7,698 bases of DNA from Clostridia bacterium (GCA_900751685.1 CAADSR010000304.1:1-7698); one strand, 5' to 3'. Positions 1 through 6,566 are shown, counted from the first letter of the stretch. Numbers and translations: made by a program. The notes: generated from the sequence alone by a model not told the origin.

Positions 1-8
1 CGATACAT
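1..8 (-). CDS. 5' end of an unidentified gene, cut by window edge
   Basis: Only the start codon, one further codon (TAT) and two bases lie inside the window, so no product can be named. The start is supported by context. On the minus strand an ATG begins at position 8. It is preceded by a good Shine-Dalgarno sequence, AAAGGGGTG (positions 24-16), seven bases away, and by an extended -10 promoter (36-64). The gene points the same way as ppdK but lies beyond the ppdK terminator, so it is probably a separate transcription unit. Confidence 0.5.
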
Positions 9-35
9 AAAAAAGCACCCCTTTCTGATATTTTC

Positions 36-64
36 AGTATATCATATTTTGGAATGCTTTTCTA
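36..64 (-). promoter_or_regulatory. Promoter with overlapping inverted repeat, for the left-edge gene
   Basis: Read on the minus strand, TAGAAA (64-59, four of six matches to the -35 consensus) is followed after 17 bp by TATACT (41-36). A TGA directly before the TATACT gives an extended -10. Transcription would start near position 29, leaving a leader of about 20 bases before the ATG at position 8. An inverted repeat, TGATAT (26-31) and ATATCA (39-44) with a 7-base spacer, covers the -10 and start site. This is where a repressor operator would be expected, but no regulator can be named. Confidence 0.5.
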
Positions 65-84
65 TACCTTTTGTCTACAGTCTG

Positions 85-120
85 AAAAGGGATATCCGAA
101 TAAATTCGGATATCCCTTTT
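85..120 (-). terminator. Rho-independent terminator of ppdK
   Basis: A perfect 16-bp inverted repeat, AAAAGGGATATCCGAA and TTCGGATATCCCTTTT, flanks a 4-base loop (101-104) and begins 9 bases beyond the ppdK stop codon. On the minus strand the 3' arm ends CCCTTTT and is followed by CAGACTG, so the U-run is only four bases and sits inside the stem. Because the repeat is flanked by A and T runs on both sides, it could also stop transcription coming from the left. Confidence 0.85.
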
Positions 121-129
121 GATCATTCT

Positions 130-2757
130 TTATTTTATTGTTTCTTTTACTTTTGCCTGTGCGGCTGCCAATCTTGCGATCGGCACTCTGTAAGGAGAGC
201 AAGAAACATAGTTTAGGCCAAGGCTATGGCAGAACTCTACGGTAGAAGGATCCCCACCGTGCTCGCCGCAAATACCAAGCTTGATGTCAGGTCTTGTTTT
301 TCTGCCAGCTTCTGCTGCCATTTTAACTAATTTACCTACACCCTCTTGATCCAGCTTCTGGAATGGGTCTGACTCGAAGATCTTCTTATCGTAATAGTCT
401 TCCAGGAACTTGCCTGCGTCATCACGTGAGAAGCCATAAGTCATTTGTGTCAAGTCGTTTGTACCAAAGGAGAAGAATTCAGCTTCTTCTGCGATCTGGT
501 CCGCAAGCAATGCTGCTCTTGGAATCTCGATCATAGTACCTACTTTATAAGACAGCTCTTTTCCAGACTCTGCAATAATCTTATCTGCAGTATCAGTAAC
601 GACCTTCTTTACATATTTCAATTCATGGACATCGCCAACCAATGGGATCATGATTTCAGGAACAACGTTCATTCCCTCTGAATTTACTTTCAGTGCAGCC
701 TGGATCACAGCTGTTGTCTGCATTTCTGCAATTTCCGGATAGGTCACTGCCAAACGGCAGCCACGGTGGCCCAGCATGGGGTTAAACTCGTGAAGCCCAT
801 CGATAGTCGCTTTCAATTGCTCAAAGCTTAGGCCCATTTCTTTTGCCAAAGCGGCAATATCATCATCTGCCTGGGGAACAAATTCATGAAGTGGCGGATC
901 CAAGAAACGGATCGTCACAGGATGTCCGCCCAGTGCGCGGAACAACTCTTCAAAATCACCTTGTTGCATCGGAAGGATCTTATTTAAAGCTTTCTTTCTC
1001 TGCTCTACTGTTTCAGAAACGATCATTTCACGAACCGCAGCAATTCTGGATTCTTCAAAGAACATATGCTCTGTACGGCAAAGGCCGATTCCTTCTGCGC
1101 CGAAAGAAACAGCGGTTTGCGCATCCTTTGGTGTATCTGCATTTGTTCTTACCTGCAGCGTACGCACCTTGTCTGCCCAGCCCATGAATTTTTCAAAATC
1201 ACCGGTCAGTTGTGCTTCCTGGGTTTCTACGGCACCTGCATATACATTACCAGTACTGCCGTCCAGGGAAATAACATCACCTTCAGCAAATTTTTGGCCG
1301 TTCACCATGAAGAATTTACCCTCTTCATCTACTTTTACGCCGTCACAACCAGCCACACAGCACCGGCCCATACCACGTGCTACAACTGCTGCGTGGGAAG
1401 TCATACCACCGCGTGCAGTCATGATCCCTTGCGCTACGTTCATTCCTTCAATATCTTCCGGAGAAGTTTCCTGGCGTACTAATACCACTTTTTCACCAGC
1501 CTGTGCTGCTGCAACCGCATCATCCGCAGTAAAGTATACTTTACCTGCACCTGCGCCCGGTGAAGCCGGAAGGCCTTTTGCGATAACTTCCGCACTCTTC
1601 AGAGCTGACGGAACAAAAGTCGGGTGAAGCAAGGAATCCAGCTGCTTTGGCTCTACCTTAAGCAGGGCTTCTTCTTCGGTCAACTTACCTTCTGCGACTA
1701 AATCTACGGCAATCTTAAGAGCTGCTGCCGCAGTTCTTTTTCCGTTTCTTGTTTGCAGCATGTAAAGCTTACCTTCTTGAATAGTAAACTCCATATCCTG
1801 CATATCACGGTAATGCTCTTCCAGATTCGTTGCGATCTCAACAAATTGCTTGTACACTTCCGGCATATCCTGCTCCAGCTTTGTGATCGGGCTTGGTGTA
1901 CGAACACCAGCAACCACGTCTTCTCCCTGGGCATTGATCAAATATTCACCGAACAATTTTCTTTCACCGGTGGATGGGTTCCGCGTAAATGCAACACCCG
2001 TGCCGGAGGTTTCACCCATGTTACCAAATACCATTGCCTGCACATTGACAGCAGTACCCCAGCTGGATGGGATATCATTCATCCGGCGGTAAACGATCGC
2101 TCTTGGGTTATCCCAGCTTCTAAAAACAGCTTCTACAGAAGCGATCAATTGTTCTTCCGGGTCCTGCGGGAAATCAAAGCCTTTTGCAGCCTTGAATAAT
2201 ACCTTATAACGCTCGATCAATTCTTTTAGATTTTCTGTTGTAAATTCTGTATCTAATTGATAGCCATATTTCTCTTTTAATTCATCAATGATTTTTTCAA
2301 ATTCCGGCTTCGGAACTTCCATAACAACATCAGAGAACATTTGAATAAATCTTCTATAGCTGTCATAAGCAAACCGGTCGTTTCCTGTCTTTTTTGCAAG
2401 GCCTTCTACAGTCTCATCTGTCAAGCCCAGGTTTAGGATGGTATCCATCATTCCCGGCATAGATGCTCTTGCACCGGAACGGACGGATACTAGGAATGGA
2501 TCCTCCTTGTCGCCGAATTTCTTTCCGGCAATTTTCTCAAGCTCTACAAGCATTTGACGAATTTCTGCCTTAATGCCGTCATTGATTTTTCTATCGTCCT
2601 CGTAATATTGTGTACAAGCCTCTGTAGAAACAGTGAAGCCTTGCGGAACAGGGAATCCTAATTTGGTCATTTCTGCAAGATTTGCACCCTTACCGCCAAG
2701 AAGGTTTCTCATACTTGCGTCGCCTTCGCTAAAAAGGTATACGTACTTTTTACCCAT
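130..2757 (-). CDS. ppdK: Pyruvate, phosphate dikinase (PPDK)
   Basis: This cytosolic enzyme reversibly converts pyruvate, ATP and phosphate into PEP, AMP and pyrophosphate, serving gluconeogenesis or PPi-linked glycolysis in anaerobes. The 875-residue protein is full length (the Clostridium symbiosum enzyme is about 874). An N-terminal ATP-grasp nucleotide-binding region spans about residues 1-340, including SVRSGA near 91-96 and QTRNGKR at 335-341. The central swivelling domain carries the phospho-accepting His455 in GGMTSHAAVVARG. The C-terminal PEP/pyruvate TIM barrel (about 515-870) has R561, R617, E744, N767 and the catalytic Cys830 in GICGEHGGDP. These match the known active-site residues of the family at nearly identical positions, so it should be active. 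AGGAGG at 2773-2768, ten bases before the ATG, supports the start. The gene has its own promoter and terminator and is probably mostly monocistronic, possibly with read-through from the Nudix gene upstream. Confidence 0.98.
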   Translation of the reverse strand: MGKKYVYLFSEGDASMRNLLGGKGANLAEMTKLGFPVPQGFTVSTEACTQYYEDDRKINDGIKAEIRQMLVELEKIAGKKFGDKEDPFLVSVRSGARASMPGMMDTILNLGLTDETVEGLAKKTGNDRFAYDSYRRFIQMFSDVVMEVPKPEFEKIIDELKEKYGYQLDTEFTTENLKELIERYKVLFKAAKGFDFPQDPEEQLIASVEAVFRSWDNPRAIVYRRMNDIPSSWGTAVNVQAMVFGNMGETSGTGVAFTRNPSTGERKLFGEYLINAQGEDVVAGVRTPSPITKLEQDMPEVYKQFVEIATNLEEHYRDMQDMEFTIQEGKLYMLQTRNGKRTAAAALKIAVDLVAEGKLTEEEALLKVEPKQLDSLLHPTFVPSALKSAEVIAKGLPASPGAGAGKVYFTADDAVAAAQAGEKVVLVRQETSPEDIEGMNVAQGIMTARGGMTSHAAVVARGMGRCCVAGCDGVKVDEEGKFFMVNGQKFAEGDVISLDGSTGNVYAGAVETQEAQLTGDFEKFMGWADKVRTLQVRTNADTPKDAQTAVSFGAEGIGLCRTEHMFFEESRIAAVREMIVSETVEQRKKALNKILPMQQGDFEELFRALGGHPVTIRFLDPPLHEFVPQADDDIAALAKEMGLSFEQLKATIDGLHEFNPMLGHRGCRLAVTYPEIAEMQTTAVIQAALKVNSEGMNVVPEIMIPLVGDVHELKYVKKVVTDTADKIIAESGKELSYKVGTMIEIPRAALLADQIAEEAEFFSFGTNDLTQMTYGFSRDDAGKFLEDYYDKKIFESDPFQKLDQEGVGKLVKMAAEAGRKTRPDIKLGICGEHGGDPSTVEFCHSLGLNYVSCSPYRVPIARLAAAQAKVKETIK

Positions 2758-2830
2758 TGGAAAATCTCCTCCTAAGTTAATTTTTTAATCGTATTTCTGC
2801 GCTTTTTGGGCGCAAAACACCCGTATTCTT

Positions 2831-2858
2831 ATTATAACATAAATTAGGGAATTGTCTA
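2831..2858 (-). promoter_or_regulatory. ppdK promoter
   Basis: On the minus strand TAGACA (2858-2853) is separated by 16 bp from a perfect TATAAT (2836-2831), which has TGT in front of it as an extended -10. Transcription should start near 2824, giving a leader of about 67 bases. The leader contains a small hairpin, TGCGC and GCGCA (2798-2802 and 2810-2814, 7-base loop). It has no U-run and sits well upstream of the ribosome binding site, so its role, if any, is unclear; it may only stabilise the mRNA. I see no catabolite-repression (cre) consensus here. No convincing terminator for the upstream Nudix gene is visible in 2859-2947. Confidence 0.75.
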
Positions 2859-2947
2859 CCACATTTTATTAATTTTCTTTTAAAATCGTTATATTTTTGA
2901 CACTTCCATAAAAGCATGTGAAATCTTCCTTCGCCTTTTGGATAAAT

Positions 2948-3406
2948 TCAATCAAAATAGCCCTGCTTTTGAAGCTCCCTAAGCATCTTTTCCGTTCTTT
3001 TTTCCAAGGGCTGCGGAAGAGCGTCCGGCTGGAAAAAGTCTAGCTCCAGGCTTTCCCTGTCCGTTATTTGAAGCTGGCCTGAAACCTGGCGCATCCGGTA
3101 GAGAACGATAACAGTATCTGTTTGATCGCCGTTGGGGTAAACATAAAAATATTCCGGCCCTGAAAAAATACCGACCAGTTCTGCGCGTCCCGCCACAAGG
3201 CCTGTCTCCTCCTGCAATTCACGGATGGCTGCTTCTTCCACCCTTTCCCCAATCTCCATACTGCCCCCCGGCAGCCCCCAGTCATGGGTATCCGAGCGCA
3301 ACTGCATCAGCAGCTCTCCTTGTTCATTTAATACCAACGCCGTTGCCCCTATCATAATAATCGTATCATGTCCGATCAGTTTACGAAGCTTTGTGATATA
3401 TCCCAT
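2948..3406 (-). CDS. Nudix hydrolase
   Basis: This is a 152-residue single-domain Nudix hydrolase, probably cytosolic, that would cleave a nucleoside diphosphate linked to another moiety with the help of Mg2+ or Mn2+. The Nudix box is complete: Gx5Ex7REUxEExGU fits residues 48-70, with REL at 62-64, EE at 66-67 and GL at 69-70. It is preceded by the usual WGLPGG (43-48). The N-terminal YITKLRKLIG plus a YPNGD segment (90-94) resembles a common Firmicute group loosely annotated as ADP-ribose pyrophosphatase or MutT-like. The box does not reveal the substrate, so no gene name is given. The start is supported by AGGAGG at 3416-3411, only four bases before the ATG. The gene lies 56 bp downstream of the PL11 lyase gene, with a strong terminator between them and no obvious promoter of its own. 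Confidence 0.93.
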   Translation of the reverse strand: MGYITKLRKLIGHDTIIMIGATALVLNEQGELLMQLRSDTHDWGLPGGSMEIGERVEEAAIRELQEETGLVAGRAELVGIFSGPEYFYVYPNGDQTDTVIVLYRMRQVSGQLQITDRESLELDFFQPDALPQPLEKRTEKMLRELQKQGYFD

Positions 3407-3416
3407 TTTTCCTCCT

Positions 3417-3448
3417 AAAAAAACTGCTGCGGCAATGCCGCAGCAGTT
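3417..3448 (-). terminator. Rho-independent terminator after the PL11 lyase gene
   Basis: On the minus strand a perfect 12-bp GC-rich stem (AACTGCTGCGGC at 3422-3433 pairing with GCCGCAGCAGTT at 3437-3448, 3-base loop) is followed by a run of seven T (3423-3417, two of them inside the stem). This is a textbook intrinsic terminator, starting 14 bases after the lyase stop codon. The end of its U-run touches the AGGAGG ribosome binding site of the Nudix gene (3416-3411), leaving no room for a promoter between them. Confidence 0.93.
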
Positions 3449-3462
3449 CTAAAATCTTGTTA

Positions 3463-6180
3463 TTATTTGATTTGACCAAACAATCTGGACATCATTGTTG
3501 CGGCTTGCGCTCTGTTAGCACCGTCTTGCGCTTTGAATGTAGATACGCCATCTTCTTCAAAGCCTGTTACGATACCAAGCTTCACAGCACCTGCAACATA
3601 GTCTGTTGCCCATGCGGAAATATTTGCTGCATCAGAGAAGTTTTCAACACTTCCGCCGGATACGTCAACACCCTTTGATTTTGCTGCCAAGGTCACGATC
3701 GAAGCCATTTCTTCTCTTGTGATCTCAGCATCTGGTTTCATTGTGTTTCCGTCTGTCAAAGCCGGGTCGATCAGGCCAGCAGCTTCCGCAGCCTGCGCAT
3801 AACCAGCTACCCAGTGGTCTGTAAGGTCTGTGCAAGCGCCTGTATAGCTTTCTGCCGGAGCGATGCCCAATGCAGAAACAACAAGCTTGATGAACTCGCC
3901 TCTCTTGATCGCATTATCTGGCTTGAATGTATTATCATCATAGCCATTGATAACTTTTGCGTCTACCATTTCCTTGATATAGGATTCTGCCCAGTGGCCA
4001 GAGATGTCAGTAAGGCCCTGCTGCGGACGCTCGCTTCCGCCTGTTGGCAGCTTAGAAGCGTCAAACGCCTCTTCCTTCGCATCGTTTGCAACCAGTTTCA
4101 CATTTGCATCCGGTTGTGTTGTATACTTAGAGCCTTCAATCTTGTCATTCATGTACCAGCTTACATGTGGCGGCTGGTTGTAACAGTTGTTGTATGCTGC
4201 CGCACTGTTTCTGTAAATATCATCATGCATCAAAGTATAGAAGTTATACTCTGTCGGGATTGTTGTTGTGAATACGCGAAGCGCATATTTGCTTGTTGTT
4301 CTTGAAGCAACAACATCAATTTCTTTCGGTGTATTGTCTTCTGCCGGATTATCCGGATTTACTTTATACTTCATCGGAATCTCTTCTGTTTTTGTATCTA
4401 AAACAGTGTATCCAACAAGCTCTTCTCTCCAGTCGCCTAAGAAATCAGCTTGAACATTGACATTTCCCTTTGAACCATTGATGGATTTTACATCTTCCGG
4501 CTGTTTCAAAAGTGTATCGACGCTGTTTGTCGCATCATTCCATTTTGTTATATTCACGTGGTCTTGAAGTTCATCCTGCAGATCGCCATCCCAATAGATC
4601 CGGCCGTTCATTGCAAGCTTCAAGTCGCCAACATTTGTTGCTTTGTTATCCCAGTAACCAACGCTTCCTGCGCCCCATGCTACATAGTAGCTATCTTTGT
4701 AACCAATATTACCGATCATACCACGGCCGGTGTCTTTTACGCCGTCATGGGCTTGAAGGATCTTACCGGTCTTTGCATCTTGCACCGTCATACCCCACTT
4801 CTGAGGTGTTGTACCGCCATATTGCGTAGCTGGGGTATCGGTTGTTCCTTCGTAAACCTTCATAAATTCAAGGCCTTCGTTTTCTGGGTCGAAGTCACCC
4901 AGATGCATTGCGTCACCATGGCCATAGCCGGTGCACCACAATACTTTACCGTCATGGTCTAATGTCAAAGAACCAGTGAAGATCTCATCCATTCCGTCCC
5001 CGTCTACATCGCCGGCTTCGATCTGGTGATTTCCTTGTCCGATATATTGGGCATTATTGCCTTCCATCGTATCAAATTTCCAGTTCATTTTCAGCTTGTT
5101 GTTCTCTAAGCTATAAGAAGCAACAACAGTACGGCCCGGGCCGCCTGTCTTTGGTCCATAGTAACCACGTCCAACAATCGCAGACGGTGTTTTTCCATCG
5201 GTATAGCCCACTGTCGCATTATAACGCTCAGAACGGTTACCAAAGTCATCACCAAATGTCAATGATACAGAATTAGAGCCTGATTCATTGCTTAAATAGT
5301 AGTCTGTCGTGTCGATGATCTTACCTGTTGCGCCTTCAAAAGCAGTCAGGTATAATGGGCCCTGCAGGTTTTTACCGCCATTTTTTGCTGCCCAGCTGGA
5401 CTCATAGTCCTTGCCGTATTCAGCATTCCCAACAACCGTGCCGTCTGCTGCAGTCGTGCCGTCTGCTGTGCGGACGATCAATTCTGCTTTCCCATCATTG
5501 TTAAAATCAGCAACCATCAATTGTGTATCATGGGCGCCTGCACGGATATTATAACCCATGTCGATCCGCCACAATTGAGTACCGTCTAATTTATAACAGT
5601 CGATATAAACCTTACCGGTCTGGCCGCCGCTTGCTGCGTCCTTCGCATCGCTTGGGTTCCACAGCATGATGATCTCGTATTCACCATCACCGTCCACATC
5701 CCCAACAGCGGAATCACCCGGAGCATACTCACCATAGTAAATACCATTACGGTTTACCATAAGCGCATCGCTCACTGGCGGGTCTGCCAAAGGAATGTCC
5801 AGATATCCGTCCTTCCACACGCTTACGGATTTAGACATCGTCTCTCCATTTTTTACAACGGTATACTTATCTTCTGCCGTACCGTCTTTATCCTCAAAAT
5901 TCGTAATTGCGCCTTCTGCGATCTTTTCCTGATTACGGTACAATGTAAACTGTGTGTCTGCCGGCTCTGTTGCCTGTCTTCTCCAGGATACAAATACACC
6001 GCTGTCAGATTTTACTGCAACCGTACCACGGTCCAGGTTTTCCATATTTCTTTGAATTGCAGAACCTGCGAATGCGCTTGCGGAAAGCATCGGCGCTACG
6101 ACGGAGCAGGTTGCAACCTGTGCAAGAACAAGAGAGAAAATGGCTGCTTTTCTCACGTTCTTCTTCATCTTTTTAAACAT
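3463..6180 (-). CDS. Secreted SLH-anchored rhamnogalacturonan lyase, family PL11
   Basis: The 905-residue protein would cut the rhamnogalacturonan-I backbone of pectin by beta-elimination at the cell surface. Residues 1-38 form a signal peptide: a basic start (MFKKMKKNVRK), a hydrophobic core, and a likely cleavage after SAFA. A small beta-rich N-terminal domain follows (about 40-130). The PL11 beta-propeller (about 140-690) closely resembles Bacillus subtilis YesW/YesX from memory: IRAGAHDTQ, GQGNH, GYGHGDAMHLGD, GDWREEL, TTTIPTEYNFYTLMHD and YNQPPH are all present. Calcium-type loops include DVDGDG (161-166 and 391-396) and DFNNDG (225-230). Three SLH domains close the protein (about 723-772, 783-833, 845-901) and should bind secondary wall polymer. 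An in-frame TTG at 6228 would add 16 residues but would place the ribosome binding site inside the gene, so the ATG at 6180 is preferred. Whether it is endo- or exo-acting cannot be told. Confidence 0.95.
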   Translation of the reverse strand: MFKKMKKNVRKAAIFSLVLAQVATCSVVAPMLSASAFAGSAIQRNMENLDRGTVAVKSDSGVFVSWRRQATEPADTQFTLYRNQEKIAEGAITNFEDKDGTAEDKYTVVKNGETMSKSVSVWKDGYLDIPLADPPVSDALMVNRNGIYYGEYAPGDSAVGDVDGDGEYEIIMLWNPSDAKDAASGGQTGKVYIDCYKLDGTQLWRIDMGYNIRAGAHDTQLMVADFNNDGKAELIVRTADGTTAADGTVVGNAEYGKDYESSWAAKNGGKNLQGPLYLTAFEGATGKIIDTTDYYLSNESGSNSVSLTFGDDFGNRSERYNATVGYTDGKTPSAIVGRGYYGPKTGGPGRTVVASYSLENNKLKMNWKFDTMEGNNAQYIGQGNHQIEAGDVDGDGMDEIFTGSLTLDHDGKVLWCTGYGHGDAMHLGDFDPENEGLEFMKVYEGTTDTPATQYGGTTPQKWGMTVQDAKTGKILQAHDGVKDTGRGMIGNIGYKDSYYVAWGAGSVGYWDNKATNVGDLKLAMNGRIYWDGDLQDELQDHVNITKWNDATNSVDTLLKQPEDVKSINGSKGNVNVQADFLGDWREELVGYTVLDTKTEEIPMKYKVNPDNPAEDNTPKEIDVVASRTTSKYALRVFTTTIPTEYNFYTLMHDDIYRNSAAAYNNCYNQPPHVSWYMNDKIEGSKYTTQPDANVKLVANDAKEEAFDASKLPTGGSERPQQGLTDISGHWAESYIKEMVDAKVINGYDDNTFKPDNAIKRGEFIKLVVSALGIAPAESYTGACTDLTDHWVAGYAQAAEAAGLIDPALTDGNTMKPDAEITREEMASIVTLAAKSKGVDVSGGSVENFSDAANISAWATDYVAGAVKLGIVTGFEEDGVSTFKAQDGANRAQAATMMSRLFGQIK

Positions 6181-6190
6181 AGTTCTATCT

Positions 6191-6197
6191 CCTCCTT
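6191..6197 (-). promoter_or_regulatory. Ribosome binding site deciding the lyase start
   Basis: The minus strand reads AAGGAGG, an almost ideal Shine-Dalgarno sequence, ten bases before the ATG at 6180. It rules out the in-frame TTG at 6228, which has no comparable site upstream, and it makes the signal peptide begin directly with the basic MFKKMKK segment. Confidence 0.9.
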
Positions 6198-6271
6198 CTG
6201 GTATGTACACCCTAATGCCTTTTATCAAAACTGTTCTTAAAAACAGCCCGTGTAGAAAGGCACTTTTCTAT

Positions 6272-6300
6272 ATCATAACATACTTTTCAATTTTTTTAAA
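6272..6300 (-). promoter_or_regulatory. Promoter of the PL11 lyase gene
   Basis: On the minus strand TTTAAA (6300-6295, four of six matches to the -35 consensus) is followed after 17 bp by TATGAT (6277-6272), with TGT immediately before it as an extended -10. Transcription would begin near 6265, leaving a leader of about 85 bases. The leader contains a weak 5-bp hairpin, CTGTT and AACAG (6231-6235 and 6242-6246, 6-base loop). The poor -35 would fit a promoter that needs an activator, as expected for an inducible pectin gene, but that is inference. Confidence 0.6.
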
Positions 6301-6340
6301 GTGTTTTTCATAGTTTTTTTGATTAATAATCAGTGTTTTT
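6300..6340. repeat. Direct repeats and palindrome upstream of the lyase promoter
   Basis: AGTGTTTTT occurs at 6300-6308 and again at 6332-6340, offset by 32 bp (about three helical turns). Between them is a perfect 6-1-6 palindrome, TGATTA-A-TAATCA (6320-6332). The proximal repeat touches the lyase -35 element. This layout would suit binding of a dimeric or AraC-type regulator, but the region is very AT-rich and such matches can arise by chance. No regulator gene is present in the window. Confidence 0.35.
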
Positions 6341-6348
6341 TGTATAAT
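6319..6348 (+). promoter_or_regulatory. Possible distal plus-strand promoter toward the ABC gene
   Basis: TTGATT (6319-6324) and a perfect TATAAT (6343-6348) are spaced 18 bp apart on the plus strand. If active, it would make a transcript with a leader of about 210 bases before the ABC start at 6567, running through the two overlapping hairpins at 6436-6481. The AT-rich setting makes a chance match possible, and the promoter at 6505-6533 is the better candidate. Confidence 0.3.
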
Positions 6349-6435
6349 TTTTTTACTTCCAATTTCACACCTCTTTATCCCCTCTGCCTTTTCATGCTGT
6401 CTATAACAGTAAAAAATGGTTACACTCTATTATAA

Positions 6436-6481
6436 GGCCTGTCCCGCTTGCGAAAAACAGGCCCCGCCTCCTGCTTGTTTT
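6436..6481 (+). other. Two overlapping, mutually exclusive hairpins upstream of the ABC gene
   Basis: Hairpin A pairs GGCCTGT (6436-6442) perfectly with ACAGGCC (6457-6463). Hairpin B pairs AAAACAGGC (6454-6462) with GCTTGTTTT (6473-6481), nine pairs including one G-U. They share the ACAGGC segment and cannot form together. In addition, CCCGCTT in loop A (6443-6449) is complementary to AAGCGGG at 6496-6502. B ends in four U and is at best a weak terminator on the plus strand; on the minus strand its 3' arm runs into five U. The arrangement would matter as RNA only if transcription starts upstream of 6436. Otherwise these repeats may be DNA-level elements. Confidence 0.4.
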
Positions 6482-6504
6482 ATAAAAATATTATGAAGCG
6501 GGAA

Positions 6505-6533
6505 TTGAATCTTTCCTTATTTTATGATATAAT
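6505..6533 (+). promoter_or_regulatory. Promoter of the ABC exporter gene
   Basis: TTGAAT (6505-6510) is followed after exactly 17 bp by a perfect TATAAT (6528-6533), preceded by TGA as an extended -10. Transcription would start near 6540, giving a leader of about 27 bases. AAAGG (6551-6555) is a moderate ribosome binding site for the ATG at 6567. This is the strongest promoter-like sequence in the window by consensus match. Confidence 0.8.
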
Positions 6534-6566
6534 GGCGGTTAAAATGAATGAAAGGTAGCTGACTTT

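Noticed and set aside
445..2199. Several long open frames on the plus strand opposite ppdK (for example 1169-1627 and 1753-2199)
   Set aside because: They lie wholly inside an unmistakable gene on the other strand, have no recognisable domains or good ribosome binding sites, and their composition is what antisense frames of a codon-biased gene give.
2881..2947. A terminator for the Nudix gene
   Set aside because: Only very short, mismatched pairings can be drawn and none is followed by a convincing U-run.
3558..3596. A promoter inside the lyase 3' end (TTGCAG with TATCGT) that could drive the Nudix gene
   Set aside because: Both hexamers match consensus poorly and such hits are expected by chance in coding DNA; kept only as something transcript mapping could revisit.
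3814..4962. Plus-strand open frames opposite the PL11 lyase (3814-4305, 4512-4829, 4558-4962)
   Set aside because: They are shadows of the lyase gene: Cys-, His- and Ser-rich low-quality proteins without domains or initiation signals.
4976..5700. DxDxDG motifs in the lyase as dockerin repeats, implying a cellulosome
   Set aside because: The motifs are spread through the propeller at the positions of PL11 calcium loops, not as a paired 22-residue repeat in a terminal module; surface attachment is explained by the SLH domains.
6181..6228. In-frame extension of the lyase to a TTG start, adding 16 residues
   Set aside because: The extension would place the near-perfect AAGGAGG site inside the coding region and put extra residues in front of a clean signal peptide; the TTG has no ribosome binding site of its own.
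6394..6435. A 13-codon leader peptide ending exactly at hairpin A
   Set aside because: The ATG is preceded by a pyrimidine-rich stretch with no Shine-Dalgarno sequence, so translation is unlikely even though the position is suggestive.
6544..6562. Tiny open frames of four codons just before the ABC start
   Set aside because: They lack a properly spaced ribosome binding site and are too short to distinguish from chance.
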